A DNA stretch of 21,774 bases. Origin: Actinocrinis sp035946395. GTDB taxonomy: Bacteria; Actinomycetota; Actinomycetes; Streptomycetales; Catenulisporaceae. Each line of letters opens with the position of its first letter. The first letter of the stretch is position 1. Both the position numbers and the translations under genes were made by a program. Of this stretch, positions 7,572 to 14,435 are shown piece by piece. The stretch is taken from positions 1-21,774 of the forward strand of contig NZ_DASYZI010000268.1 in NCBI RefSeq assembly GCF_035946395.1, given 5' to 3'. The notes under the pieces are model-generated. The model made no database searches. It saw only the letters and a program-made list of their open reading frames with translations, and was not told the origin of the DNA.

Positions 7572-9992
7572 TCAGGAGCCTGCGGGAGTGGGAAGAGCGT
7601 CGGTGCCACCGGCCGGCTGGCGCAGGAAGGTCGCGACGCGCACTTCGAGACGCGGGCGCCGCCGCCGGGTGCCGCCGCGGCTCGTCGGGGCGGAGGGCTG
7701 GTCCGCCAGGTGGCGCTGTAGGTCGAGGTGCCGGAACTGGTAGATCCCGCCGACCTGGCGCAGGACGCCGCGGCGATGCGCGTCGACGAGAAAGCCCATC
7801 AGGTCTCTGGGAAGGTCGCGTTCCCACGAGAGGTGCCAGCGGACGACCGTGAACGCCCACCAGGCGGACTTGTCCGGTTGGGCCACGATGCCGAGCGCGA
7901 GGCCGCCTACCGCCCCCAGAATGAACGGGCTGCCGATGGCATTTGTATACGTATATATATTCTCACGCAAGATCATCGCCACGAGGACGCCGGTGATTGC
8001 GCTGTCGACGAGGCTGAAGAAGACACACGCCTGCAACGTTATGCGCCGGTCATGAGAGAGCAGCGCATCAGGGCCGACCATCCTGGTCACATCCGCGGGA
8101 TCGGTTCGCGCCCCGCCCCACAGCAGGCCCGTCACCGCGATGAACACCGCTATGGTGAGCCCGAACGTCCGGTCGGCGACGATGGCGATCACCGTTCCGA
8201 CGGCGGCGCCCAACAACGCCGCGAACAACGCCGCCCGGCCGTCGAACGACCATCCGACGCTGGTGATCGGGTTCGAGTCCTTCTTCCGCAGCGGCGCGAG
8301 AAGGCGCCGTAGCCGGAAACTCCGGCCGGCCGTCGCGCCGGTGGTGAGACCGAATGTCGCTCCGAGGACGGCCCCGCCGATCACGGCTCTCGTCACGGCC
8401 GCCAGTGCCATGCTCCACGGATCACCGGCGGCGGCACGCACGATCCCGAATGCGAGACCTGCGATGCCCACGGCCAGCGCCAGGGCGGGCGCCGCGAGCG
8501 ACACCATCAGGACGATCCAGAGCGCCGGGGTCGACGCACGCCGGGGCAGCGAATCCGGAAGCCGCCACCACGCGAGGTCCGAGGTCTCGACGTCTTCGAG
8601 GTGTCGCGCCAGATAGGAGAACGTACGTTGCGCCCGCTCGGCGTCCCACGTCAGCCGACTGCTCGCGAGCGGCGGCCGGTAACACGCGGGAATGAAGCTG
8701 GAGAGCAGATGCTGCTCGACGGCCTGCTGGTCCGGGAACCTCAGCTTGTCGCACAGGACGCGGGGATCGGGCAGCGCGGCGCCGCCGTTCTCGCCGCTGT
8801 GTTCGCCGGGACGCGGGTTGTAGAGGGTGCGGGCCAGGAACAGCATCAGTGGTCTGCGCAGTGCCAGCCCCACCGGCGCCGCGGTGCCCAGCTGCTCGAT
8901 CACGGGCGACCAGCGCCGCGCGGCGTCATCGTCGTCGCCGGCGTCCCGCAGCAGATACGCGCCGACCTGCGGCGCTTCGAGCGGCCGCAGTTCGATGCCT
9001 GCGGCGCCGGTGAGTTTCACCGAGACGGAGCCGGGAGCCAGGACGGCGCGGCGGTACTCCTCGGTGCGGCTGGAGAGCACCAGCCCCTGGCCTGCGGGCA
9101 GCGCCTGGTTGATCGCGTCGAGCGCGGCGGCGCGCACGCCGGCCGCCATCTCGTCGAAGCCGTCGAGCACCGGCAGGACGAGGCGCTGGTCGAGCAGCGC
9201 GTGGGCCCGGGTGGCCTGCTGGTACGGCGCCGGGGCGCGCTGTTCGAGACCCAGGTAGTCGCGTTCCATACACGAACTCATCCACGCGAACAGGTCCTGG
9301 CGCTGCGGATTCCAGGAGGCCAGCGAGAAGATCACCGGAACCGGCAACTCGGCGCCGGCCGCGCGCTCGGCCAGCAGTCCCTGCGTGAGGCGGACCAGCA
9401 GCATCGTCTTGCCGGAACCAGGCTCGCCGAGCACCACCAGGCGCCGCGTGGGCACATGCCCGCGGAAGACCTCGACGATCTGCGCCCACTGCGCCGCCAG
9501 CTGCGAGGGCTCGTTCGCCCACTCGGCCGGTTGGTTCGGCGGGCCGCCGGGCCACTGCCGGGCCGTCGCGGTGAGCAGCGGCCACGCTTCGACCAGGCTC
9601 TCGGCGGCCGGAGACCAGGAGACGGGCAGCGGATACGGATCGTTCAGGCGGCGCAGCCGCGCCTCCTGCCGCCACTGGGCTTCCACCGCGTTCGCCAGAT
9701 CGCCCGCGATCGTCACCAGATCGCGCCCGGACACACCGTCCGACAGCCCCGCCTGGAACGTCACCCAGGACAGGTACAAGCCAGCCACCGAGGGCAGCAT
9801 GGTCGCCGTCTCGGCGGCGGTGCCCAAGTGGTAGTAGGCAGCCAGGCCCAGCGCGCAGAGGGCCCCCGCCACGGCGAGAACCAGATAGACGAACCCGACG
9901 CGGTTCCCGAACCACTTCCTGCGCGCCATGGTCACCATGTTGCCGCAGGACACTGATTCATGAAAGCCGCCGCGGCGGGGCGTGTACGGCAC
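7572..9992 (-). CDS. Membrane-anchored NACHT-family STAND NTPase
   Basis: 806 aa from a GTG at 9992; ATGs at 9938 (residue 19) and 9929 (residue 22) are equally possible because no start has a good ribosome binding site. Residues about 30-50 and 62-80 are hydrophobic anchors. The NTPase core has Walker A GEPGSGKT (189-196) and a NACHT-type Walker B LPVLDGFDEM (273-282). A sensor-like SSRTEEYR follows. From about residue 490 come five or six hydrophobic segments. The C-terminus has WWAFTVVRWHLSWERDLPRDL and the motif GGIYQFRHLDLQRHLA. This NACHT-core plus membrane-tail layout is common in Streptomyces-like bacteria. STAND NTPases are signalling switches; some bacterial NACHT proteins act in phage defence, but no effector domain is visible here. 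The gene is divergent from the lysozyme gene across a 400-bp control region. Confidence 0.88.
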   Translation of the reverse strand: MPYTPRRGGFHESVSCGNMVTMARRKWFGNRVGFVYLVLAVAGALCALGLAAYYHLGTAAETATMLPSVAGLYLSWVTFQAGLSDGVSGRDLVTIAGDLANAVEAQWRQEARLRRLNDPYPLPVSWSPAAESLVEAWPLLTATARQWPGGPPNQPAEWANEPSQLAAQWAQIVEVFRGHVPTRRLVVLGEPGSGKTMLLVRLTQGLLAERAAGAELPVPVIFSLASWNPQRQDLFAWMSSCMERDYLGLEQRAPAPYQQATRAHALLDQRLVLPVLDGFDEMAAGVRAAALDAINQALPAGQGLVLSSRTEEYRRAVLAPGSVSVKLTGAAGIELRPLEAPQVGAYLLRDAGDDDDAARRWSPVIEQLGTAAPVGLALRRPLMLFLARTLYNPRPGEHSGENGGAALPDPRVLCDKLRFPDQQAVEQHLLSSFIPACYRPPLASSRLTWDAERAQRTFSYLARHLEDVETSDLAWWRLPDSLPRRASTPALWIVLMVSLAAPALALAVGIAGLAFGIVRAAAGDPWSMALAAVTRAVIGGAVLGATFGLTTGATAGRSFRLRRLLAPLRKKDSNPITSVGWSFDGRAALFAALLGAAVGTVIAIVADRTFGLTIAVFIAVTGLLWGGARTDPADVTRMVGPDALLSHDRRITLQACVFFSLVDSAITGVLVAMILRENIYTYTNAIGSPFILGAVGGLALGIVAQPDKSAWWAFTVVRWHLSWERDLPRDLMGFLVDAHRRGVLRQVGGIYQFRHLDLQRHLADQPSAPTSRGGTRRRRPRLEVRVATFLRQPAGGTDALPTPAGS

Positions 9993-10004
9993 TGCGCGGC
10001 GGAC

Positions 10005-10032
10005 GCCTCAACCGGGCCGCCTCAACCGGGCC
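10005..10032. repeat. Two adjacent 14-bp direct repeats before the NACHT gene
   Basis: GCCTCAACCGGGCC occurs at 10005-10018 and again, with no gap, at 10019-10032. The pair starts 13 bp upstream of the GTG of the NACHT gene, so on the minus strand it lies in its leader. It may be a repeated protein-binding site or simple slippage. Confidence 0.8.
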
Positions 10033-10038
10033 CGCGGA

Positions 10039-10057
10039 ACGTGAAGGAAATTCACGT
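10039..10057. promoter_or_regulatory. Inverted repeat ACGTGAA-N5-TTCACGT, candidate operator
   Basis: Perfect 7-bp arms (10039-10045 and 10051-10057) are separated by GGAAA. The site lies 47 bp upstream of the NACHT gene GTG and next to a minus-strand TATGCT that could be a -10 box, so it would overlap the expected transcription start. Operator function is inferred from symmetry and place only. Confidence 0.5.
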
Positions 10058-10236
10058 GAGCATAGGGGTCAAATAAAGGGAAATATCTCGCGCCGGCCTT
10101 GCCGCCCGCGTCACCGGGTGCTAACCGCGCACAATTGACCCAGATTTTCGACGGCATTTCTTGACGGGGCCGAGCGCCTCCGACCGGCTACGTTCGCCAC
10201 GAATCAGTGGACGCCGATCCGTAAAACCCGGTTGCC

Positions 10237-10264
10237 TTGACAGGCCTTACCGGTCTGCTATAAC
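10237..10264 (+). promoter_or_regulatory. Strong housekeeping-type promoter of the lysozyme gene
   Basis: TTGACA (10237-10242), a 16-nt spacer and TATAAC (10259-10264), with TGC directly before the -10 as an extended -10. This is close to the sigma-70/HrdB consensus. The expected start point is about 10271, giving a leader of about 125 nt to the TTG start at 10396. Confidence 0.75.
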
Positions 10265-10277
10265 AGATCTTGATCTG
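10264..10277. promoter_or_regulatory. 14-bp palindrome over the predicted start point
   Basis: CAGATC-tt-GATCTG (10264-10277) is perfectly symmetric and covers the expected transcription start of the lysozyme promoter, sharing its last -10 base. A repressor bound here would block initiation. The protein is unknown. Confidence 0.5.
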
Positions 10278-10383
10278 AATCCGGACCCTGATTTCGGACG
10301 GCGACTTCGTCTCGCGGCCGATTCCGGGAAACGGATTACGGGGCGCACCGTTTGCCTGCGCTCGCCTACACCCACAAGGCACC

Positions 10384-10388
10384 AGGAG
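10384..10388 (+). promoter_or_regulatory. Ribosome binding site fixing a TTG start
   Basis: AGGAG lies 7 nt before TTG at 10396. The same frame extends further upstream with no comparable site, and the residues directly after this TTG form a proper secretion signal, so the TTG is the start. Confidence 0.85.
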
Positions 10389-10395
10389 AACCACC

Positions 10396-11283
10396 TTGAC
10401 AACCCGATTCAAGAACACCGGAACCGTACGGACGATGCTGATGGCCGGCGCGCTCGCCGCCGGCCTCGCGCTCACCGCGGCGGGCCCGGCCGCCGCGGCT
10501 CCCGCCACCGCGCAGCTGCCGCAGGGCAGCGAGATCCCGCTCGGCGACGGGTACATGGGCGTCGGCTACCTGAAGGACGCCAAGGACTTCAAGCCGGACA
10601 CCCGGCACGTGCTGATCAGCCCCGACATGGTGACCCCGATGGCCTTCACGGGCGGCCCCGTGGGCATCGACGTCTCGCACTACCAGGGCACGATCAACTG
10701 GTCGGCGGTGAAGGCGGCGGGCATCTCCTTCGCCTACATCAAGGACACCGAGGGCACCACGTACAAGGACCCGACGTTCAACGCCAACTACCTGAACGCC
10801 TACAAGGCGAAGGTGATCCGCGGCGCGTACCACTTCGCGCAGCCGGGCTCCTCCAGCGGCGCGACGCAGGCGAACTACTTCGCCAGCAACGGCGGCGCCT
10901 GGTCGGCGGACAACCTGACGCTGCCGGGCATGGTGGACCTGGAGGGCGGCTGCTACGGCCTGTCGGCCTCCGCGATGGACTCGTGGATCCTCGACTTCTA
11001 CAACACGTACAAGGCGCGGACCACCCGCGACGTCGTCATCTACACCAGCCCGAGCTGGTGGAACACCTGCACCGGCGGCTGGAGCGGCATGTCCGCCAGA
11101 AGCCCGCTGTTCGTGGCGGACTGGACCACGGCGGCCAACCCCACCATCCCGGCCGGCTTCCCGTTCGCGACGCTCTGGCAGTACACGGACGCGGGCTCGG
11201 TCAGCGGCATCTCAGGTGCCGTGGACCGCGACCGGTTCAACGGCGACAGCGCTCGTCTGCTGGCCCTGGCCAACAACACCTGA
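10396..11283 (+). CDS. Secreted GH25 (Chalaropsis-type) lysozyme
   Basis: 295 aa from a TTG start with AGGAG 7 nt upstream. The N-terminus is a Sec signal (basic MTTRFKNTGTVR, a hydrophobic core and AAGPAAAA, cleavage near residue 35). About 50 linker residues follow. The GH25 barrel starts at GIDVSHYQGTINW (D92), continues through AYIKDTEGT (D117, E119) and GAYHFAQPG, and has MVDLEGG with D181 and E183, the acidic pair expected of the family active site. The WQYTDAGSVSGISGAVDRDRFNG block closes the fold. GH25 enzymes cut the beta-1,4 bond between MurNAc and GlcNAc in peptidoglycan. No cell-wall-binding repeat is present. It has its own strong promoter and is followed by a hairpin, so it is probably monocistronic. 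Length and motifs are normal for the family. Confidence 0.95.
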   Translation: MTTRFKNTGTVRTMLMAGALAAGLALTAAGPAAAAPATAQLPQGSEIPLGDGYMGVGYLKDAKDFKPDTRHVLISPDMVTPMAFTGGPVGIDVSHYQGTINWSAVKAAGISFAYIKDTEGTTYKDPTFNANYLNAYKAKVIRGAYHFAQPGSSSGATQANYFASNGGAWSADNLTLPGMVDLEGGCYGLSASAMDSWILDFYNTYKARTTRDVVIYTSPSWWNTCTGGWSGMSARSPLFVADWTTAANPTIPAGFPFATLWQYTDAGSVSGISGAVDRDRFNGDSARLLALANNT

Positions 11284-11340
11284 GTCAGCACATGAGTTCA
11301 GTGCTCGTAGGTACTGCCGGCTATCGCAGGGCGTAACGAT

Positions 11341-11391
11341 TGCGGCGATGTGCGGACACCCCCGCTGACCGGGAGTTCGCACATCGTCGTA
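11341..11391. terminator. 17-bp hairpin downstream of the lysozyme gene
   Basis: Bases 11341-11357 pair with 11375-11391 (17 pairs, three of them G-U) around a 17-nt loop. It begins about 57 nt after the lysozyme stop and has no U-tract. CGTCGTATGCC at 11385-11395 is repeated at 11406-11416, exactly 21 bp on. It is most likely the lysozyme terminator. Confidence 0.65.
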
Positions 11392-11517
11392 TGCCCCGCG
11401 TATCACGTCGTATGCCGGATGTGTCAGTACGCACCCCGGGAGGGTTCGCTGTAGTACCGTTCACAGGCTCGCGGCGGTGGGCAAGCCCGCCCTTTCAGCG
11501 CGTCAAAGACGTGGCAA

Positions 11518-11623
11518 GGTCAGAGAAGCGGCTCGGCTCAAGGTGTGTGACGCTGGCCTCTGACCGATTAACCAATGCCCTAATGTCCGTTACGCCGGAT
11601 AGCTGTGCTATGGCCTCCGGCGT
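11518..11623 (+). promoter_or_regulatory. Two hairpins in the leader of the NmrA-type gene
   Basis: GGTCAGAG (11518-11525) pairs with CTCTGACC (11558-11565), with inner AGCG/CGCT pairing. ACGCCGGA (11592-11599) pairs with TCCGGCGT (11616-11623), with a nested ATAGC-tgt-GCTAT inside. They occupy the 170 bases before the oxidoreductase ATG. There is no convincing ORF between 11284 and 11687, and I could not place a clear promoter. They may form a structured leader, a second terminator or an operator; I recognise no known riboswitch. Confidence 0.4.
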
Positions 11624-11687
11624 GACTCTTGCACGCGCTGAAAAACTGAATGCCGCGTTCGAACTCACCCTGTGATGGAGCACAACT

Positions 11688-12593
11688 ATGGAAACGATTC
11701 TCGTCACCGGTGCTGCGGGCCAGACTCGTGGGGCCGAAAACGCCCCCTCCCGGCGAATTCAGCAAGGCGGGACTGGCCGGACCGTCACTCAGGAGCTGCT
11801 CAAACTCGGCTACACGGTTCGCGCCTTCGTGCGCCTGGACGATGACCGGGCTCAGGAACTGCGGGACCTCGGCGCCGAGGTGTTCGTCGGCGACCTTCGC
11901 AACATCGAGCAGGTCGCTCCCGCGCTTGAGGGCGTGCAGCGTGCCTACTTCAACTACCCCGTGCGCGGTGGCATGCCCGAGGCCGCCGCGACTTTCGCCG
12001 CCGCCGCCCGGAACGCGGGTGTGCAGCGGCTTGTCGACGTGTCGATGATCTACGCGGGCAAGGACGCCGGCATCACCCCGCACATGCAGCGGCACTGGGT
12101 CGCGGAGCAGGTCTTCTCCGCCGCGATTCCGGAGGCCGTGCACGTGGAAGCCGCGGTCTTCTACGAGAACATGGCGGTCGCGCTCGGAAACGGGGCCGGC
12201 AAGGAGCTCCCGCTGCCGCTCGGCGCGGACACCACCGACATGCCGCTGGTGGCGTCGGCGGACGTCGTGCGGGTCGTCCTCAGCCTCCTGACGGCCGACA
12301 AGGTCAGTACCGACCCGGTCTGGCTCATCAGCGAGGTCCCCAGCATCGGCCAGGTGGCCGAGGCGTTCGGGGTGCCCTACGTCGACGTCGATCCCGACGA
12401 GTGGCGCAAGCTGGCCCTGGACCTGTACCAGGACCCGATCTCCGTCGAGCACCTGTCGAGCCTCTGGGCGATGCTCAAGGCCTTCGGCAGCGGTTCCGGC
12501 TTCTTCTCGCGGACGGACGCGTTCGAGAAGATCGGCGGTCAGCCGCCGATGTCGCTCCAGGAGTTCGTCGCGTCTCGTAACGCCGCCGAGTAG
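11688..12593 (+). CDS. NmrA-type NAD(P)-binding oxidoreductase with interrupted Rossmann loop
   Basis: 301 aa, ATG at 11688 with GGAG 7 nt upstream. The protein starts with the Rossmann strand ILVTGAAGQT, but the second half of the GxxGxxG loop (GRTVTQELLKLGYTVRAFVR) comes 16 residues later. Without residues 14-29 it reads as a normal NmrA/atypical short-chain dehydrogenase of about 285 aa. Later blocks fit the family: LGAEVFVGDLRN, a GVQRAYFNYPV segment, AGVQRLVDVSMIYAG, EAAVFYENMA and DTTDMPLVASADVV. These proteins bind NAD(P) and act as reductases, isomerases or redox sensors; the substrate cannot be predicted. The loop insertion may weaken cofactor binding, although the frame is intact. 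A strong terminator follows directly, so it ends a transcript. Confidence 0.88.
   Translation: METILVTGAAGQTRGAENAPSRRIQQGGTGRTVTQELLKLGYTVRAFVRLDDDRAQELRDLGAEVFVGDLRNIEQVAPALEGVQRAYFNYPVRGGMPEAAATFAAAARNAGVQRLVDVSMIYAGKDAGITPHMQRHWVAEQVFSAAIPEAVHVEAAVFYENMAVALGNGAGKELPLPLGADTTDMPLVASADVVRVVLSLLTADKVSTDPVWLISEVPSIGQVAEAFGVPYVDVDPDEWRKLALDLYQDPISVEHLSSLWAMLKAFGSGSGFFSRTDAFEKIGGQPPMSLQEFVASRNAAE
11727..11774 (+). other. 48-bp in-frame insertion in the glycine-rich loop
   Basis: Codons 14-29 (RGAENAPSRRIQQGGT) separate GAAGQT from GRTVTQELL. An ACT codon stands at both ends (11724-11726 and 11772-11774), so the event can be read as a 45-bp piece plus a 3-bp duplication. Inside, GGGGC-cgaaaac-GCCCC forms a small hairpin. 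It is inferred to be an insertion by comparison with the normal GxxGxxG spacing. Confidence 0.6.
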
Positions 12594-12600
12594 TCCATCC

Positions 12601-12683
12601 CCGCGGTGGTCCAACCGCGGCAGCTCATCACCGCAACCGACACGCCCGGCCTGCTTTCGTTTGCAGGCCGGGCGTGTCGGTTG
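12601..12683. terminator. Double hairpin with a perfect 21-bp stem after the NmrA-type gene
   Basis: A short hairpin (12601-12607 with 12614-12620) begins 7 nt after the stop. It is followed by a perfect 21-bp stem, 12634-12654 with 12663-12683, closed by the 8-nt loop TTTCGTTT. This is the strongest hairpin in the window and should terminate transcription from either side. Confidence 0.9.
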
Positions 12684-12708
12684 ACGGGCCCCGTCCCGCG
12701 GCAGTCGC

Positions 12709-12873
12709 GTGACCGTGCGCTTCGAGGGCGAGCAGTGCGCCGCGGTGCGATTCGCCGCCGCGAGCACGGCGGCGTTCACGGCGGCCGATCTGCCGGGCCC
12801 GCTCACCGAACCCGGACGCGCCGCCGTCGTCACGACCCTGATCCGCGAGGGCTTTCCCACCAGCCCTCGATAG
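12709..12873 (+). pseudogene. 54-codon ORF, possible gene remnant
   Basis: The frame from GTG at 12709 to TAG at 12871-12873 has third positions that are almost all G or C, like the real genes here. It reads VTVRFEGEQCAAVRFAAST and ends TTLIREGFPTSPR. It is open only from 12685, directly after the terminator, and has no ribosome binding site. It may therefore be the tail of a gene that lost its 5' part. I do not recognise the family. A short non-coding stretch with chance codon bias is also possible. Confidence 0.35.
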
Positions 12874-12880
12874 GAGAGTG

Positions 12881-12988
12881 ATGATGTTCCGGAAAGTTTC
12901 GCCTTTCCCGGGCGAAAGGCCCTGCGTCGTCGCAGGTGGGCCGGATGCGCGACACGCGGCCGTTGGCGGCGCACGCGCCGCTCTCTAG
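12881..12988 (+). CDS. Possible 35-aa small protein or leader peptide
   Basis: ATGATG at 12881-12886 follows AGGAG (12872-12876) at 4 or 7 nt, the best ribosome binding site in this stretch, and it overlaps the TAG of the preceding short ORF. The product (MMFRKVSPFPGER, ending VGGARAAL) stops at 12986-12988, eleven bases before the propeller gene. Codon bias is mixed, and TTTCGCC/GGCGAAA inside can form a hairpin. It could be a leader peptide or not translated at all. Confidence 0.3.
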   Translation: MMFRKVSPFPGERPCVVAGGPDARHAAVGGARAAL

Positions 12989-12991
12989 CCT
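12963..12991 (+). promoter_or_regulatory. Promoter of the PQQ-propeller gene, leaderless type
   Basis: TTGGCG (12963-12968), a 17-nt spacer and TAGCCT (12986-12991) are followed by 7 nt and ATG at 12999. A TANNNT box 7 nt before the start codon is the usual arrangement for leaderless actinobacterial mRNAs. Confidence 0.5.
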
Positions 12992-12998
12992 GCGGCTC

Positions 12999-14339
12999 AT
13001 GAGAAGGACGATCATGCGGACAGCCGCGGCGTTGACTCTCGTCGTCTCGTGCGCCGCCGCCGCAACTGCCGCCGGTCCCGCCGCGAGCGCGGCGATCACA
13101 CCAGGGGACTGGCCTACCTATCACCTCGACAACCTGCGCGACGGGTACCAGTCGAAGGCCAGCCCGCTGTCGACACTCGCGGTGGACTGGAACGCGGCGC
13201 TCGACGCGGCGGTGTACGGACAGCCGCTGCTCGTCGGCGGCAAGATTTTCGCAGCCACGGAAAACGACACGGTCTACGCACTGAGCCGATCCACCGGCGC
13301 CGTCGTGTGGTCGACGCACGTCGGCTCCCCGGAGCCGTCGTCGAGCCTGCCCTGCGGTGATATCAATCCCTTGGGCATCACGAGCACGATGGTGTACGAC
13401 CCGGACACCAACCGGGTGTACGCCCTCGCCGAGCTGCTCGGCGGCACGCACGAGTTGTTCGGCATCAACGCCGGCACCGGCGCGGTCGAGGTGCAGGTTC
13501 AGGTCGAGCCGCCGGCGGGCACGGCGATCGCGTTCCAGCAGCGCGGCGCCCTGACTCTCTGGAACGGCCGGATCTACATACCGTATGGCGGCCTATACGG
13601 CGACTGCGGCAACTACATCGGCCAAGTGGTCTCGGTGACCACCGCCGGCGCGAGTCTACAGAGCTACGCGGTGCCGACCGCCCGCGAAGGCGGAATCTGG
13701 GGCACCGGCGGCGGCGTCGTGGACGGCCCCAACCTGCTGTACGCATCCGGGAACGGCGCGGCCACATCGGGAACCTACGACGGCAGCGACTCAGTGATCG
13801 AACTGTCTCCCGGCCTCCAGCGGCTCGACTTCTTCGCCCCCTCCGACTGGGCTTCGCAGAACTCCGGCGACGCGGACCTGGGAGCCATGACCCCGGCCCT
13901 GGTCGGCCAGTACATCTACGCGGACGGCAAGACCGGCAACGGTTACGTGCTGAACAACAGCTCTCTCGGCGGCGTCGGCGGCCAGGTCGCGGAACTGGCC
14001 AACACCTGTGAGACCTTCGGTACCGCCGCAGTCGTCGGGAACACGGTCTACCTGCCCTGCACCACCGGGCCACAAGCCGTGACCATCAGCTCCACCGGCA
14101 CGCCGACGCAGCTGTGGAAGGTCACCACCCCGGCCGCGGGCTCGCCCGTGGTCGGCGGCGGCGCCGTCTGGTACATGGACTACAACGGCGGCGAGCTCTA
14201 CGCGCTCGACCCCGCCACCGGAGCCACGAAGGCGCAGATACAGATCGGCCGCGCTCCGAGCTTCACGTCACCCATCCTCGTCGGCGACCAGGTCTTCGTC
14301 GGCACGCTCGCCGGAGTCACCGCCGTCGGCGGTGCGTGA
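12999..14339 (+). CDS. Secreted PQQ-type beta-propeller protein
   Basis: 446 aa from ATG 12999, which fits a leaderless start. ATG 13014 (441 aa) has GAAGGA 5 nt upstream and is the main alternative; ATG 12936 adds a non-signal extension. The N-terminus is a Sec signal (MRRTIMRT, a hydrophobic core, GPAASA-AI, cleavage near residue 31). The mature protein starts GDWPTYHLDNLRDGYQ, the usual opening of PQQ-dehydrogenase-like propellers. Blade motifs follow: TVYALSRSTGAVVWSTHVG, HELFGINAGTGAVEVQVQVE, ELYALDPATGATKAQIQIG and VFVGTLAGVTAVGG. Conserved quinone-binding residues cannot be confirmed, so it may be a structural or sugar/protein-binding propeller rather than an enzyme. It lies alone between two strong terminators and is probably its own transcription unit. 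Confidence 0.88.
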   Translation: MRRTIMRTAAALTLVVSCAAAATAAGPAASAAITPGDWPTYHLDNLRDGYQSKASPLSTLAVDWNAALDAAVYGQPLLVGGKIFAATENDTVYALSRSTGAVVWSTHVGSPEPSSSLPCGDINPLGITSTMVYDPDTNRVYALAELLGGTHELFGINAGTGAVEVQVQVEPPAGTAIAFQQRGALTLWNGRIYIPYGGLYGDCGNYIGQVVSVTTAGASLQSYAVPTAREGGIWGTGGGVVDGPNLLYASGNGAATSGTYDGSDSVIELSPGLQRLDFFAPSDWASQNSGDADLGAMTPALVGQYIYADGKTGNGYVLNNSSLGGVGGQVAELANTCETFGTAAVVGNTVYLPCTTGPQAVTISSTGTPTQLWKVTTPAAGSPVVGGGAVWYMDYNGGELYALDPATGATKAQIQIGRAPSFTSPILVGDQVFVGTLAGVTAVGGA

Positions 14340-14342
14340 TTG

Positions 14343-14368
14343 GGTAGAGCAACCGGGTAAAGCAACCG
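14343..14368. repeat. Two 13-bp tandem repeats after the propeller gene
   Basis: GGTAGAGCAACCG (14343-14355) and GGTAAAGCAACCG (14356-14368) are adjacent and differ at one base. They lie between the stop codon and the terminator hairpin. Confidence 0.75.
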
Positions 14369-14372
14369 GTGT

Positions 14373-14412
14373 CCGTCGCCGTGCGCAGCGATAATGCCGC
14401 GCACGGCGACGG
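14373..14412 (+). terminator. 14-bp perfect hairpin terminator of the propeller gene
   Basis: Bases 14373-14386 pair perfectly with 14399-14412 around a 12-nt loop, 33 nt after the stop at 14339. An ATG at 14394 lies in the loop, which argues against it as the start of the following gene. Confidence 0.85.
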
Positions 14413-14435
14413 CCGTGGTGGTTATCGTCAGGTCG

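Noticed and set aside
10265..10395. c-di-AMP (ydaO) riboswitch before the lysozyme gene
   Set aside because: Such riboswitches precede many actinobacterial wall hydrolases, but I could not find the conserved purine-rich blocks in the 125-nt leader.
10161..11336. Frame of 391 codons overlapping the lysozyme gene
   Set aside because: Shifted copy of the GH25 frame; the Arg/His-rich product has no motif, and the GH25 frame has signal peptide and active-site residues.
12606..12881. 91-codon plus-strand frame after the NmrA-type gene
   Set aside because: It runs through a perfect terminator stem and gives an Arg-rich product with no motif.
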